Assembly: GCF_017676365.1 (NCBI RefSeq)
Contig: NZ_JADKMA010000006.1
Location: 1-64,000, forward strand
DNA: 64,000 nucleotides
Direction of reading: 5' to 3'
Origin: Streptomyces oryzae
Lineage (GTDB): Bacteria > Actinomycetota > Actinomycetes > Streptomycetales > Streptomycetaceae
Shown here: piece by piece, positions 44,594-52,280 of the stretch
Layout of the letters: each line of letters opens with the position of its first letter
How positions within the stretch are numbered: the first letter of the stretch is position 1
Position numbers and translations under genes: made by a program
The notes under the pieces: model-generated
What the model was told of the DNA's origin: nothing
The model's database searches: none
Seen by the model: only the letters and a program-made list of their open reading frames with translations

Positions 44594-44803
44594 ATGGCGC
44601 AGCACGACGCTCCCGGCCCCGATGCCACACCCACGGCGGAGGCCCGGCTGAGCCGGCTCGAAGCACAGATGACGACACTGGCCGAGGCCGTGCGCGCTCT
44701 GGCCCACGGCATGGAGGCGGTCCCGTCGCAGGACACGCCGCCGGAGGAAACAGCCCGCGGCGCACGGCTCGCCCACGAGATCCTGCTCTCCCAGGGTCTG
44801 TAG
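44594..44803 (+). CDS. small hypothetical protein, 69 aa
   Basis: Ordinary codon use and a good ribosome-binding site (GGAAGGAAG) seven bases before the ATG. The middle of the protein, TAEARLSRLEAQMTTLAEAV, is an amphipathic helix likely to form a coiled coil; the rest is polar. Such short proteins occur in streptomycete stress clusters but have no named family that I know. The interval 44812-45078 has no recognisable gene. Confidence 0.6.
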   Translation: MAQHDAPGPDATPTAEARLSRLEAQMTTLAEAVRALAHGMEAVPSQDTPPEETARGARLAHEILLSQGL

Positions 44804-45090
44804 CGGCGCTGTCACGCCGTCCAGCCCTCCCCTCCCGGACCTCGACCCGGAACAGCTCGTTCTCGGTGACATCCGCTTTCCGTACCGCGTCGTCGTTGAC
44901 CAAGGGGACGCCCCTGACCGGACGGACGCGCACCGAGACCGCTCGTCCCCCGCTCGGATGCGGGCCGCCCCACGCCGGGTGAAGATGAGTGTGAAGGCGC
45001 ACAGCGCCAGGAGGCGATCAGGGTCTCGGACCATGTGCTCCGCCTCCGCAAAGCTGATCCGAGCCGATTCTCCGTTTCCGGGAGGCTTCC

Positions 45091-45516
45091 ATGACCAGTG
45101 CGCGGGATGTCATGCACACAGGGGCTGAGTGCACAGGCGAGCACGAGACCCTGGACGCGGCGGCACGCCGCATGCAGGAGCTTGACGTAGGGGCGCTGCC
45201 CATCTGCGGTGACGACGACAGACTGCACGGGATCATCACGGACCGCGATATCGTGGTCAAGTGTCTGGCCGCCGGAGGCGACCCCAGAACGATGACCGCC
45301 GGTGAACTCGCCCAGGGAAAGCCGGTCACAGTAACGGCTGACATGGACATCAGGCTGGTTCTGGAGACGATGGAGGAACACCAGATCCGCCGGCTGCCGG
45401 TCGTCGGCGAGAACCACCGACTCATTGGGATCATCAGCGAAGCCGACTTGGCCCGCAATCTCCCCGACAAGGAGGTGGGGCAGTTCGTGGAAGCCGTGGT
45501 GGCCCGGGGCGTCTGA
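45091..45516 (+). CDS. two-CBS-domain protein (141 aa)
   Basis: A CBS pair only, without BON or a DNA-binding part: SARDVMHTGAECTGEHETLD, LPICGDDDRLHGIITDRDIV, then VTVTADMDIRLVLETMEEHQ, RRLPVVGENHRLIGIISEAD. Both have the usual G-I-I-(T/S)-x-(A/R)-D finish. These short CBS proteins (Hrp1 type of mycobacteria is an example) are strong hypoxia-regulon members; binding of AMP/ATP is the likely function. It is convergent with the acyltransferase at 45.6-46.2 kb. Confidence 0.92.
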   Translation: MTSARDVMHTGAECTGEHETLDAAARRMQELDVGALPICGDDDRLHGIITDRDIVVKCLAAGGDPRTMTAGELAQGKPVTVTADMDIRLVLETMEEHQIRRLPVVGENHRLIGIISEADLARNLPDKEVGQFVEAVVARGV

Positions 45517-45557
45517 CCGCCCGGCAGGCTGGGAGCGACGGCCATAGGCGAACTGGA

Positions 45558-46229
45558 TCAGGACGCGAGCGGGGTCACCGGCTCCCCGAGCCGTCGGGCA
45601 GCGGTGTACCAGGCCCGGGTCAGCGCACCGCGGGCCAGGGCAAGCGCCTGGGCCTGGGACTGTTCGCCGCCCAGCCACAGCGGTGCGCCGATATGCACCT
45701 CCAGCCTCGTGCGGCGCAGCGGAGCGCAGAGCAGCCTGGCCGTCAGTTCGGCGGCGCCGCCCGATGCCAGTACCCGGGCCCCGGCCTGGCCCACTGGCAC
45801 GACCTGGGCGCCGGTCGAGCGTGCGAGACGGAACAGGCCCGGGTGGAAGGGGCGGGGCGGGGTCTCCCGGACGCCGTCACGATGCGGAAGCCCTCCTTCC
45901 GGGTAGAGCAGGACGGACCGTCCGGCGACCAGTGCGGCGTGGGCGTCCCGCAGTGCCTGCGTGGCCCGCTGCTCGTGACGGTGCACCGGAATGTGCCCCT
46001 CCCGCGCGAGGACGCCGCCCAGCAGGGGGATCCGCCATAGCCCGGCGGCCGCCAGGACGACTGGGTCGGTGCCCAGACGACGCAGCGCGGCAAGGATGAT
46101 CGGGGGATCGCTGAGAGAAGTGTGGTTGGCGATGATGATGCTGCCCACCTCCGGCTCGGCACCGGCATCCGAGGTGACGTTCAGACGGCCGAAGACGGGC
46201 ACCACGATGCCTGCGATACGGCTGAGCAC
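45558..46229 (-). CDS. 1-acyl-sn-glycerol-3-phosphate acyltransferase-like protein (223 aa)
   Basis: A PlsC-fold acyltransferase: the catalytic NHTSLSD (H-x4-D) near residue 35, VHRHEQRATQALRDAHAAL and LLYPEGGLPHRDG near 110 (the E-G substrate motif), and a C-terminal VVPVGQAGARV strand. Membrane association is expected through a hydrophobic N-terminus (GIVVPVFGRLN). It would transfer a fatty acyl group to a lysophospholipid or similar acceptor. The GTG at 46229 follows GAGGGGGGTG. Neighbouring genes give no clue to a special lipid. Confidence 0.88.
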   Translation of the reverse strand: MLSRIAGIVVPVFGRLNVTSDAGAEPEVGSIIIANHTSLSDPPIILAALRRLGTDPVVLAAAGLWRIPLLGGVLAREGHIPVHRHEQRATQALRDAHAALVAGRSVLLYPEGGLPHRDGVRETPPRPFHPGLFRLARSTGAQVVPVGQAGARVLASGGAAELTARLLCAPLRRTRLEVHIGAPLWLGGEQSQAQALALARGALTRAWYTAARRLGEPVTPLAS

Positions 46230-46259
46230 GACACCCCCCTCAGCATGACGACGATCAAC

Positions 46260-46640
46260 GGAGTGCCTTGTCGCTGCAACAGCGCGAACGTTTCGTGGTC
46301 ACTTTATGCCGCGTTCGACTTTGCAGCCGACTTTGCCGCACGACGGCCATGGCCGAGCGGATCGCAGCCAGCGCCCTTCGGCCCGGCACCGGCGAGGCGC
46401 TCGACCAGGGAGGTGACCAGGGAGGCGGAGGCGGCCGAAACGAACACCCCGGGCCCGGCCCGCCCCCGACATCGGACAGGCAACCACCGCCCAACGCGAC
46501 CGAAAGCGCCACATCCAGCAGCCTCTTGCCCGGATCGTGGAACCCGGCGGCTTCCGCCGACAGCTGAAGCACCGCCGACACCGCGGTATTCAGATCGGCC
46601 TTGCGCACCGTCTCCGTGAGCTGCACCCCGCCGACAGATC
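46260..46640 (-). pseudogene. IS1380-family transposase N-terminal remnant
   Basis: One frame reads LNTAVSAVLQLSAEAAGF, HDPGKRLLDVALSVALGGGC and LSDVG, and a second frame gives SLVTSLVERLAGAGPKGAG, matching the N-terminal part of IS1380 transposases (SRLVERLAGAGPKA is a familiar stretch). The catalytic core is not present. Adjacent bases up to 46840 hold no gene. Confidence 0.65.
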
Positions 46641-46843
46641 AAGACGATGTCGGGCTGACTGAAGCCCTGGGGCGAGAAGGTCCCCGAGGACGCATCCAGC
46701 ATGGACCGCGGCGACGGCTCTGGGATGCCCGGGATGACGGGCCGGAAGCAGATGGACGAGATGAAGAAGTCTTCGGGGTAAGAAGCTGGGTGAGAATGCC
46801 GGTTCACGGCGGGCCCGGCGCTGTCGTCGTGCGGTTCAGATGG

Positions 46844-47149
46844 TCACAGGCCGTATGTCCTTTCAGGGCGTCCTGGTGTGGTCCGCTCCGCCGTTACTCC
46901 GGTTCCTGCTCTGCCGCCCGCCGCCGTGGCGAAGCAGCGGGAGCGGGGTGCACCAGTGAGTCCGTTCAGGATGCGTGCCGCCTGGATGGTGGATGCGGCC
47001 AGCGTCAGGGAGCTGAGCAGGACGGTCACGCCCGCACCGGGCCCGGCGGTGGAGCGCAGCCCTTGATACAGCGTTCCTCCTGCGAGTACGGCGGTGGTGG
47101 TGAGCGTCCAGAACCAGCGCCGGGCGCGCCGCAGGGCGGTGGTCTCCAT
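46844..47149 (-). CDS. small two-helix membrane protein, cytochrome-b operon (101 aa)
   Basis: Begins METTALRRARRWFWTLTTTA with a membrane helix TTTAVLAGGTLYQGLRS and a second helix AGVTVLLSSLTLAASTIQA, then a basic tail. Its ATG shares one base with the cytochrome b stop (TGATG), so translation is coupled and it belongs to the cytochrome operon. No family is recognised; it could be a small accessory subunit. Confidence 0.6.
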   Translation of the reverse strand: METTALRRARRWFWTLTTTAVLAGGTLYQGLRSTAGPGAGVTVLLSSLTLAASTIQAARILNGLTGAPRSRCFATAAGGRAGTGVTAERTTPGRPERTYGL

Positions 47150-48230
47150 CAGTGTCCCTTGGGGTTGTTGATCCACACCTGGATGGTGGTCGCGGCGAGG
47201 GCGAGCAGCAGCAAGCCGGCCGCGCCCAGGGCGAGTTTGCGCTCGCGCCACCGCCGCTTCGGGCTGCGGTCGAGGAACGGGACGAGGAAGACCAGCCCGA
47301 AGACGCCCGCGATGACGTAGATGATGGAGGCGACCCCGAACCACTCCTCCATCGGAAAGAACCACCAGAACATCCACAGCGGCCGGGTCACCTCGATCCC
47401 GTCCACCGGGGTCGGGCCGACCACCGGTGGCAGCAGTACCCCCAGGAGCGACAGCAGCCCCAGCAGCACCAGTCCGAGCGCAGCCACCCGCTGCAGGTGG
47501 GCCGTGAACGGCTCGGGGACTTCTTCCTCCGGTACTGGGATCTCGGGATGCGGGGAGATCCGGTGCCGCTTGACCAGCAGGGCGTGCCAGACGAACAGCA
47601 GGAGGATCAGGCCGGGGATGATGACCACGTGCGCGCTGTAAAGGCGCAGGAGGATCGGCACCCGGTCGGTCAGCTCCGATGTGAACCAGGCGCCGGCCCC
47701 GCCGAGCAGTTCGGCGACGTCCAGATTGTGGATCAGCGCCTCGAATCCCTCCTGGTCCCACTTGAGGACGGTGCCGGTGAACACGGCGAGGAAGGTGAGC
47801 AGGAACATCGCCGAGCCCACCACCCAGTTGCCCTCGCGCGGCTTTTTGTACGAGGCATGGAAGAACACCCGCAGCAGGTGCAGCAGAGCGAGGACGAACA
47901 TGGCCTGCGCGGCCCAGTAGTGCAGGCCCCGGGCGAAGCCGCCCAGCCACACGTCGGTGACCAGATCGCGTACCGACTGGTTGGCATCCTCCGGAACGGG
48001 TGCGTAGAACTGCGCAACGTAGACCCCGGTGACCAGCAGGATCACGAAGGCCACGGCTGTCAGGCCGCCCAGACTCCAGGTGAGGTTGTTCGCGTGTTCG
48101 GGCCCGGGTAGGCCAGCGCCTTGATACCCATCCGGTCATCCACCGCGTCGATGATCCGCCGCCATCTGCCCGGGTGCCGGGGTGCCGCCGATCCGGGGCC
48201 GACCGACGGTGACGGGTGGCCGGTAGTCAT
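47149..48230 (-). pseudogene. cytochrome b/b6-type subunit split by one frameshift
   Basis: The 5' part (from ATG 48230, GGGGAAG upstream) reads WRRIIDAVDDRMGIKALAYP and loses frame near 48085; the next frame picks up exactly with EHANNLTWSLGGLTAVAFVI and continues to the end. The remaining sequence is a fused b6/subunit IV-type cytochrome: haem-ligand helices GLHYWAAQAMFVLALLHLL and YSAHVVIIPGLILLLFVWH, then several C-terminal helices. Without the single shift it would be an intact ~360-residue protein, so this may be a sequencing error or a recent mutation. No Rieske protein or cytochrome c gene lies beside it. Confidence 0.8.
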
Positions 48231-48833
48231 CGCTTCCCCTTGCCCACGCGGTGTGCGAGTTCTCGGATGGTGTGCGGCGGGCGCAGCCTGCGCGAGAGCC
48301 ACAGCCCGGCAGCGACCGCGGCGAGCGCCAGGCCGAACAGGGCCGCGTCTCCGCCATCGGCGATACCTCGTGCGGGGCGGAATTCCCCCAGCACTGTGCT
48401 CGTGCCGGTTTCCGTGCCCTTCGCGAGCTGCCCACCCCGAGGGGCGGACGGCAGCTTTCCGTCGATCGCATCCAGCAGGAGTTCCCGCGCCTTCCGGCCG
48501 GCAGTCTCACTCTCGCCCGGACGTTCGACGACATCAAGGGCCCGGCGAACGGTCCCCAGGTCGGCGCCTTCCTTGTGCGGCGCCTCGATGGCGTCTTCGA
48601 TACGTTCGGTCACCCGTTCCTCGCCCGCGTCGTTGGCGATCAACGCGATGGCCTGTTCGACCAGCACCGGGGCTTCGTCGCTCTCCTCCTTCATGCGCCC
48701 AGGCAACGCCCGGCGCCTGGAGGAAGAGCAAGGCCGACGCCGCGACAGCTGCCCCGGCCACGCTCAGGGGCATGAAGGCGGAAAGCGCCCTGCACCGCGC
48801 GTCTGCCGTGGGTCCGGACGATCTGTTGCGCAT
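48227..48833 (-). pseudogene. exported protein of the cytochrome-b operon, split by one frameshift
   Basis: From ATG 48833 a signal peptide (PLSVAGAAVAASALLFLQA) ends near AWAHEG; one base is out of register at about 48688, and the other frame continues SDEAPVLVEQAIALIANDAG, EERVTERIEDAIEAPHKEG and ends with an LFGLALAAVAAGLWLSRRLR anchor. The joined protein is a periplasmic-facing, C-terminally anchored protein starting after signal cleavage with HEG-E-SDEA, a known streptomycete type next to bc-type cytochrome genes. Stop and cytochrome start overlap (ATGA). Confidence 0.72.
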
Positions 48834-49026
48834 GAGGTCGCCTTCAGCGGGATCCTTGACGGACGGTCGTCTGCCGGGGGCGGGGGAACGACATGTGTTT
48901 CGGCCGACACCGGAGAGTGTGGGACATGCGAGGAGGGTTCTCACTGACTGACCCGCCGCGCGGCACGGTGTTCACTCCCCTGACATGGGGCACGGCCTCG
49001 TGCAATGGCTCAGGGGCGTGCGCCGG

Positions 49027-50004
49027 TCAATCGATGTCAAGTACCTCATGCACCGGACGGCGCGGGGTCGCCTGGCCTTGAGGGCCGTATCCGAGGCGGA
49101 GCACCATCTGCACGTACCCCATGGCCGTGGTCGGATCGCGCACCAGCCAGCGCAGGTCAGTCCATTCCAGGGCATGGGATGTAAGTGAGGTGGCCAGCCC
49201 TTCCAGGGTGGCCAACAGCAGGACGCGCTCCATCGCCTGGCCTGCCCGCAGCCAGTCCTCCGGCAGGTCGCCTTCCGTGCCCAGCAGGAACAGGTGAGGC
49301 GTGTGTTCGAAGATGGCGGCATCACGGTCGGCCACAGCGCGCCGGCCGGCGAAATCGCGTACCGGAGCCTTGCCGTCCCACTTGCGGGGACCGAAGGCGT
49401 ATGCGGGGACGCCGTCGGTCGCCGTACCGGTGCCGACACGCGTCCAGCGGGCCAGTTCCGCGGAGCGTTCGGGGTTGAGGGCATCACGCCCCTCCGCGTC
49501 GTGGACCAGTTCCAGCAGCGACTGCACGTGCCATGCTCCGGGGAGGACCAGGTGTGCTCCTTCCTGCTGGGCAGCGTCGTGGAGGTCGGTCTGCACAGCC
49601 GCAGGTATGTCCGTCTCCGCGAACGGATCGCGGCTGGTGTGACGGCGGCGGATGGCGGGATGCAGACGGCCGAGCCCGCTGTCGGGGGGTGTCGGCTCGG
49701 TCAGTCGTATCTTGGCGAGCAGCTCCGGATCCGCAGGGTCGGGCAGCAGTTGGACGGCCGGTTCCCACCCCGCGTGGACAGCGCCGACCCGCAGGTTGAA
49801 CAGGGCCGCGCCACAGCCCAGACGCAGAGCGCGGTTGTTGGGATCTGAGTGCGGCATGGCACGCTCGAGATCCGCGCGTAGCTGAAATGTGCTGCTCCGA
49901 GAGCAGAAGCGGAATCGCCACGGTTGCGCATTGTGCATGGAAGGGGCCGCTGTGGCGTCCTCCACCAGCGCCACCACGGTCCTGGTGTCGAGCCCTATCA
50001 CCAC
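49027..50004 (-). CDS. Acg-family nitroreductase-like protein (325 aa)
   Basis: The fold is a double-domain nitroreductase as in mycobacterial Acg: VVALVEDATAAPSMHNAQPW at the N-terminus, RALRLGCGAALFNLRVGAVH near 60-75, IRRRHTSRDPF near 120, and LEWTDLRWLVRDPTTAMGYV with LRLGYGPQGQATPRR at the C-terminus. Acg proteins bind FMN but their substrates are unclear; they are hallmark members of the mycobacterial DosR regulon. Start GTG 50004 with AAGGGAGG. The truncated copy at 37.7 kb is its paralogue. Confidence 0.9.
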   Translation of the reverse strand: MVIGLDTRTVVALVEDATAAPSMHNAQPWRFRFCSRSSTFQLRADLERAMPHSDPNNRALRLGCGAALFNLRVGAVHAGWEPAVQLLPDPADPELLAKIRLTEPTPPDSGLGRLHPAIRRRHTSRDPFAETDIPAAVQTDLHDAAQQEGAHLVLPGAWHVQSLLELVHDAEGRDALNPERSAELARWTRVGTGTATDGVPAYAFGPRKWDGKAPVRDFAGRRAVADRDAAIFEHTPHLFLLGTEGDLPEDWLRAGQAMERVLLLATLEGLATSLTSHALEWTDLRWLVRDPTTAMGYVQMVLRLGYGPQGQATPRRPVHEVLDID

Positions 50005-50181
50005 CGAAGACCTCCCTTGACCGGCGGGTGCATGCAGTCCGTCTCTCCTTGTCGACGCACATCACGACAGCGACGAAGCTTCAGGCCGGGGGTAAGGCGC
50101 GCATACGACGCCTGACTGGCGAGCGCCTTCCCTGCAGGCGCCATAGCGAAGCCGGAGGCGGCCCGTATCGGCCCGGGGCGT

Positions 50182-50460
50182 TCATCCCGGAATCAGGCCC
50201 TCGTCGCTCAGCAGTGCGCGCACCTGAGCGAGGCCCATGTCACCCTCCGGCAGTACGAGTTCCGAGGGTTCCAGGGTCTGGTCGGGCAGCGGCGTTCCGA
50301 GAGTGCGCACAGCGTCCAGCAGGGCCCGCAGCGCGACAGCGAAGCGCTCCTCGTCCTCGGCATCGGCGGCGCGCTGGACCTGAGCGTCGAGCTGGTTGAG
50401 CTTGTCGAGGTGGTCATCGGCGACGGTGTACTGCCCCTCGCCGAGAATCCGCACGATCAT
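50182..50460 (-). CDS. pspAA: PspA-associated protein PspAA (92 aa)
   Basis: Opens MIVRILGEGQYTVADDHLDK, continues with a helical ALRALLDAVRTLGTPLP and ends LALL-like SDEGLIPG, the pattern of the small protein encoded after PspA in actinobacteria. Its ATG overlaps the PspA stop (ATGA), so the two are co-translated. It probably binds PspA and modulates the membrane-stress response. Confidence 0.9.
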   Translation of the reverse strand: MIVRILGEGQYTVADDHLDKLNQLDAQVQRAADAEDEERFAVALRALLDAVRTLGTPLPDQTLEPSELVLPEGDMGLAQVRALLSDEGLIPG

Positions 50461-51239
50461 GACTGGGACTCTCCCTCCGGCGGCTCGGCAGGGCCGTTGC
50501 GGGTGTCCAGGGCAGGTGGGGGCGGGGTACCTGCCGCGGTGAGCTGGGCCTTCATCCGGGACAGGTCCGCCTCGATGTCGTGCCCTTCGGTGGCGGTGTC
50601 CAGTTCGGCCTGGATATCGTCCCGGGCGACAGGGAGAGTGGAGTCCTCCAGCGCGCCGGAGGAGATCAGCTCGTCGAGTGCGCCGGCGCGGGCTTCCATC
50701 TGCTGGGTCTTGTCCTGGGCACGCTGCATGGCCATGCCTACATCGCCCATCTCCTCCGAGACGCCGGTGACTGCTTCCCCGATGCGGGTCCGGGCCTCGG
50801 CGGCGGTGTAGCCGGCCTTGAGCGTCTCCTTACGGGTACGGAACGCGTCCACCTTCGCCTGCAGCCGCTCCGAGGCCAAGGTGAGCTTCTCCTCCTCGGC
50901 CTGCAACGATGCTTCCTGTTCGTGCAGTTCGCTGACCTGCGAACTCACCGCCGTGCGCCGGGACAAAGCCTCCCGGGCCAGGTCCTCCCGCCCGGCCGCC
51001 AGCGCCTGCTGCGCCTGCCCTTCCAGCTTCACTGCGGACTGGTCGAGCTGAGTGATCTGAAGGGCGACACGCTTACGGCTGGTCGCCACGTCCGCCACTC
51101 CGCGCCTCACCTTCTGCAACAGGTCCCGTTGCTTCTCGTACGAGTAGTCCAGCAGCTCACGCGGATCCTCCGCACGGCCCAGTGCATTGCCCACCTTGAT
51201 TCTGAACAGGTCGGCGATGCGGCGGGTGATGCTTGTCAT
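50457..51239 (-). CDS. PspA/IM30 family membrane-stress protein (260 aa)
   Basis: An almost entirely helical protein: N-terminal amphipathic helix (SITRRIADLFRIKVGNALGR), EDPRELLDYSYEKQRDLLQK, VRRGVADVATSRKRVALQ and long heptad-like stretches (QLDQSAVKLEGQAQQALA, EEEKLTLASERLQAKVDAFR). PspA/Vipp1 proteins polymerise on stressed membranes. Start ATG 51239 follows GAGGCGGAG; the in-frame extension upstream is a separate membrane segment. It is followed by PspAA in an ATGA overlap. A C-terminal tail rich in Pro and Glu is less conserved. Confidence 0.92.
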   Translation of the reverse strand: MTSITRRIADLFRIKVGNALGRAEDPRELLDYSYEKQRDLLQKVRRGVADVATSRKRVALQITQLDQSAVKLEGQAQQALAAGREDLAREALSRRTAVSSQVSELHEQEASLQAEEEKLTLASERLQAKVDAFRTRKETLKAGYTAAEARTRIGEAVTGVSEEMGDVGMAMQRAQDKTQQMEARAGALDELISSGALEDSTLPVARDDIQAELDTATEGHDIEADLSRMKAQLTAAGTPPPPALDTRNGPAEPPEGESQS

Positions 51240-51329
51240 CGTGCTCCGCCTCCTCTTCCAGTGAGCTCCGCGACGGCCCCGGACGTCGCGCGGCGGCGTC
51301 CGAGGCCTCTGGTCTCTTGAGCCATCACC

Positions 51330-51553
51330 GCTGCTCTTGCCGCGCATCATCAGCGCCATCATGACGGTGCAGGCGATCACCACGACCAGCACGCCGACGC
51401 CGATGACTCCGGTGGCGCCAGGACGATGGCGACGACCAGGACCGGGACGCAGCAGGCGATCACCATCCAGCCGCGGCCACTGCCCCTGCCGCCTCCAGGC
51501 TCACGCGCAGAGCCGGGCCTGCGAGGGATACGAGGATCGTCTGGCGAGGTCAT
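51330..51553 (-). pseudogene. small membrane protein, single frameshift
   Basis: From ATG 51553 (TSPDDPRIPRRPGSAREPGG), a helix starts WMVIACCVPVLVVAIVLA; a one-base shift near 51425 moves into ATGVIGVGVLVVVIACTVMM, giving the expected two-helix DUF2933-like membrane protein. After the shift no stop occurs before pspA, which shares that frame, so the native stop is not evident. Either a sequencing error or a decayed gene. Confidence 0.5.
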
Positions 51554-51616
51554 CGTCGCCTCCGAAAGGGCGAAGGGTTCTCGTGGACGAAGCGGCCCAC
51601 GGCATCCGCACACGGT

Positions 51617-51904
51617 TCACGTCCAGTGTGGAGGTGTCGCACAGAGTGTGGACAGGCGTCTCCGGTACTCCTCCTCGTCGATCTCACCTAGGGCGAACCG
51701 CAGCAGCTGCTCGGGCGTGGGTCCGGGGGAAGGGTGGGCATGGGGTTGAGGTTGCGGCCGTTCACTGTCGCCGGAATGGGAACGCGCCACGGCGCGGAAG
51801 ATCAGAGCTCCGATGCCGATGACCAGCGCCCAGAAGACAATCATGCTGGCCGACATCGCGAACCAGCCCCACCCACCGATGCCGTGGCCGTACCAGAACA
51901 TCAT
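51617..51904 (-). CDS. SHOCT-domain small membrane protein (95 aa)
   Basis: One membrane helix (SASMIVFWALVIGIGALIFR) after a Trp/Gly/His-rich start (FWYGHGIGGWGWF), then a proline- and histidine-rich linker and a C-terminal SHOCT motif: TPEQLLRFALGEIDEEEYRR. SHOCT sequences act as short oligomerisation helices. The gene is between the PspA genes and the copper ATPase and may serve in envelope stress. Bases 51905-52280 hold no gene. Confidence 0.75.
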   Translation of the reverse strand: MMFWYGHGIGGWGWFAMSASMIVFWALVIGIGALIFRAVARSHSGDSERPQPQPHAHPSPGPTPEQLLRFALGEIDEEEYRRRLSTLCATPPHWT

Positions 51905-52280
51905 GGCGATTCACTTCCCAGACCGCGGATGCGCAGCCACAATTTGCTGAGCCGCAAGCCACCGTCACTCTCATTGTCCCTCCCGCCGATCCATCCCGCT
52001 CGCGGGCGGACGGGAGTTCATGCGGGGCGCAGCCGACCCGCTGGCCGGGGTATCCGGAGCGAAAATGGTGGTGCCACCCGGCTCATCCGACCCGGGGGCA
52101 TGGTCTTCCTGATGGCCTTGCCCGACCGCAACCGCGCCCAGCCTGTGCCCATGCGGCAGAGGCCGCGTATCCGGCCATCGATCTTGTTCAGGCGGGCCAG
52201 ATGATCGGCCTTGCGATCGGCGTGATCGGACGCCGGAGTGTGCTTCTTACGGGCGTCGCATCAGGTAGCGGAAGCGCTGG

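Noticed and set aside
28380-50010. DosR-box-like operators in the stress island
   Set aside because: I looked for a GGGAC-centre-GTCCC type palindrome in front of the Usp, CBS, pncB and ppsA genes and found no convincing copy by eye; a motif search would be needed.
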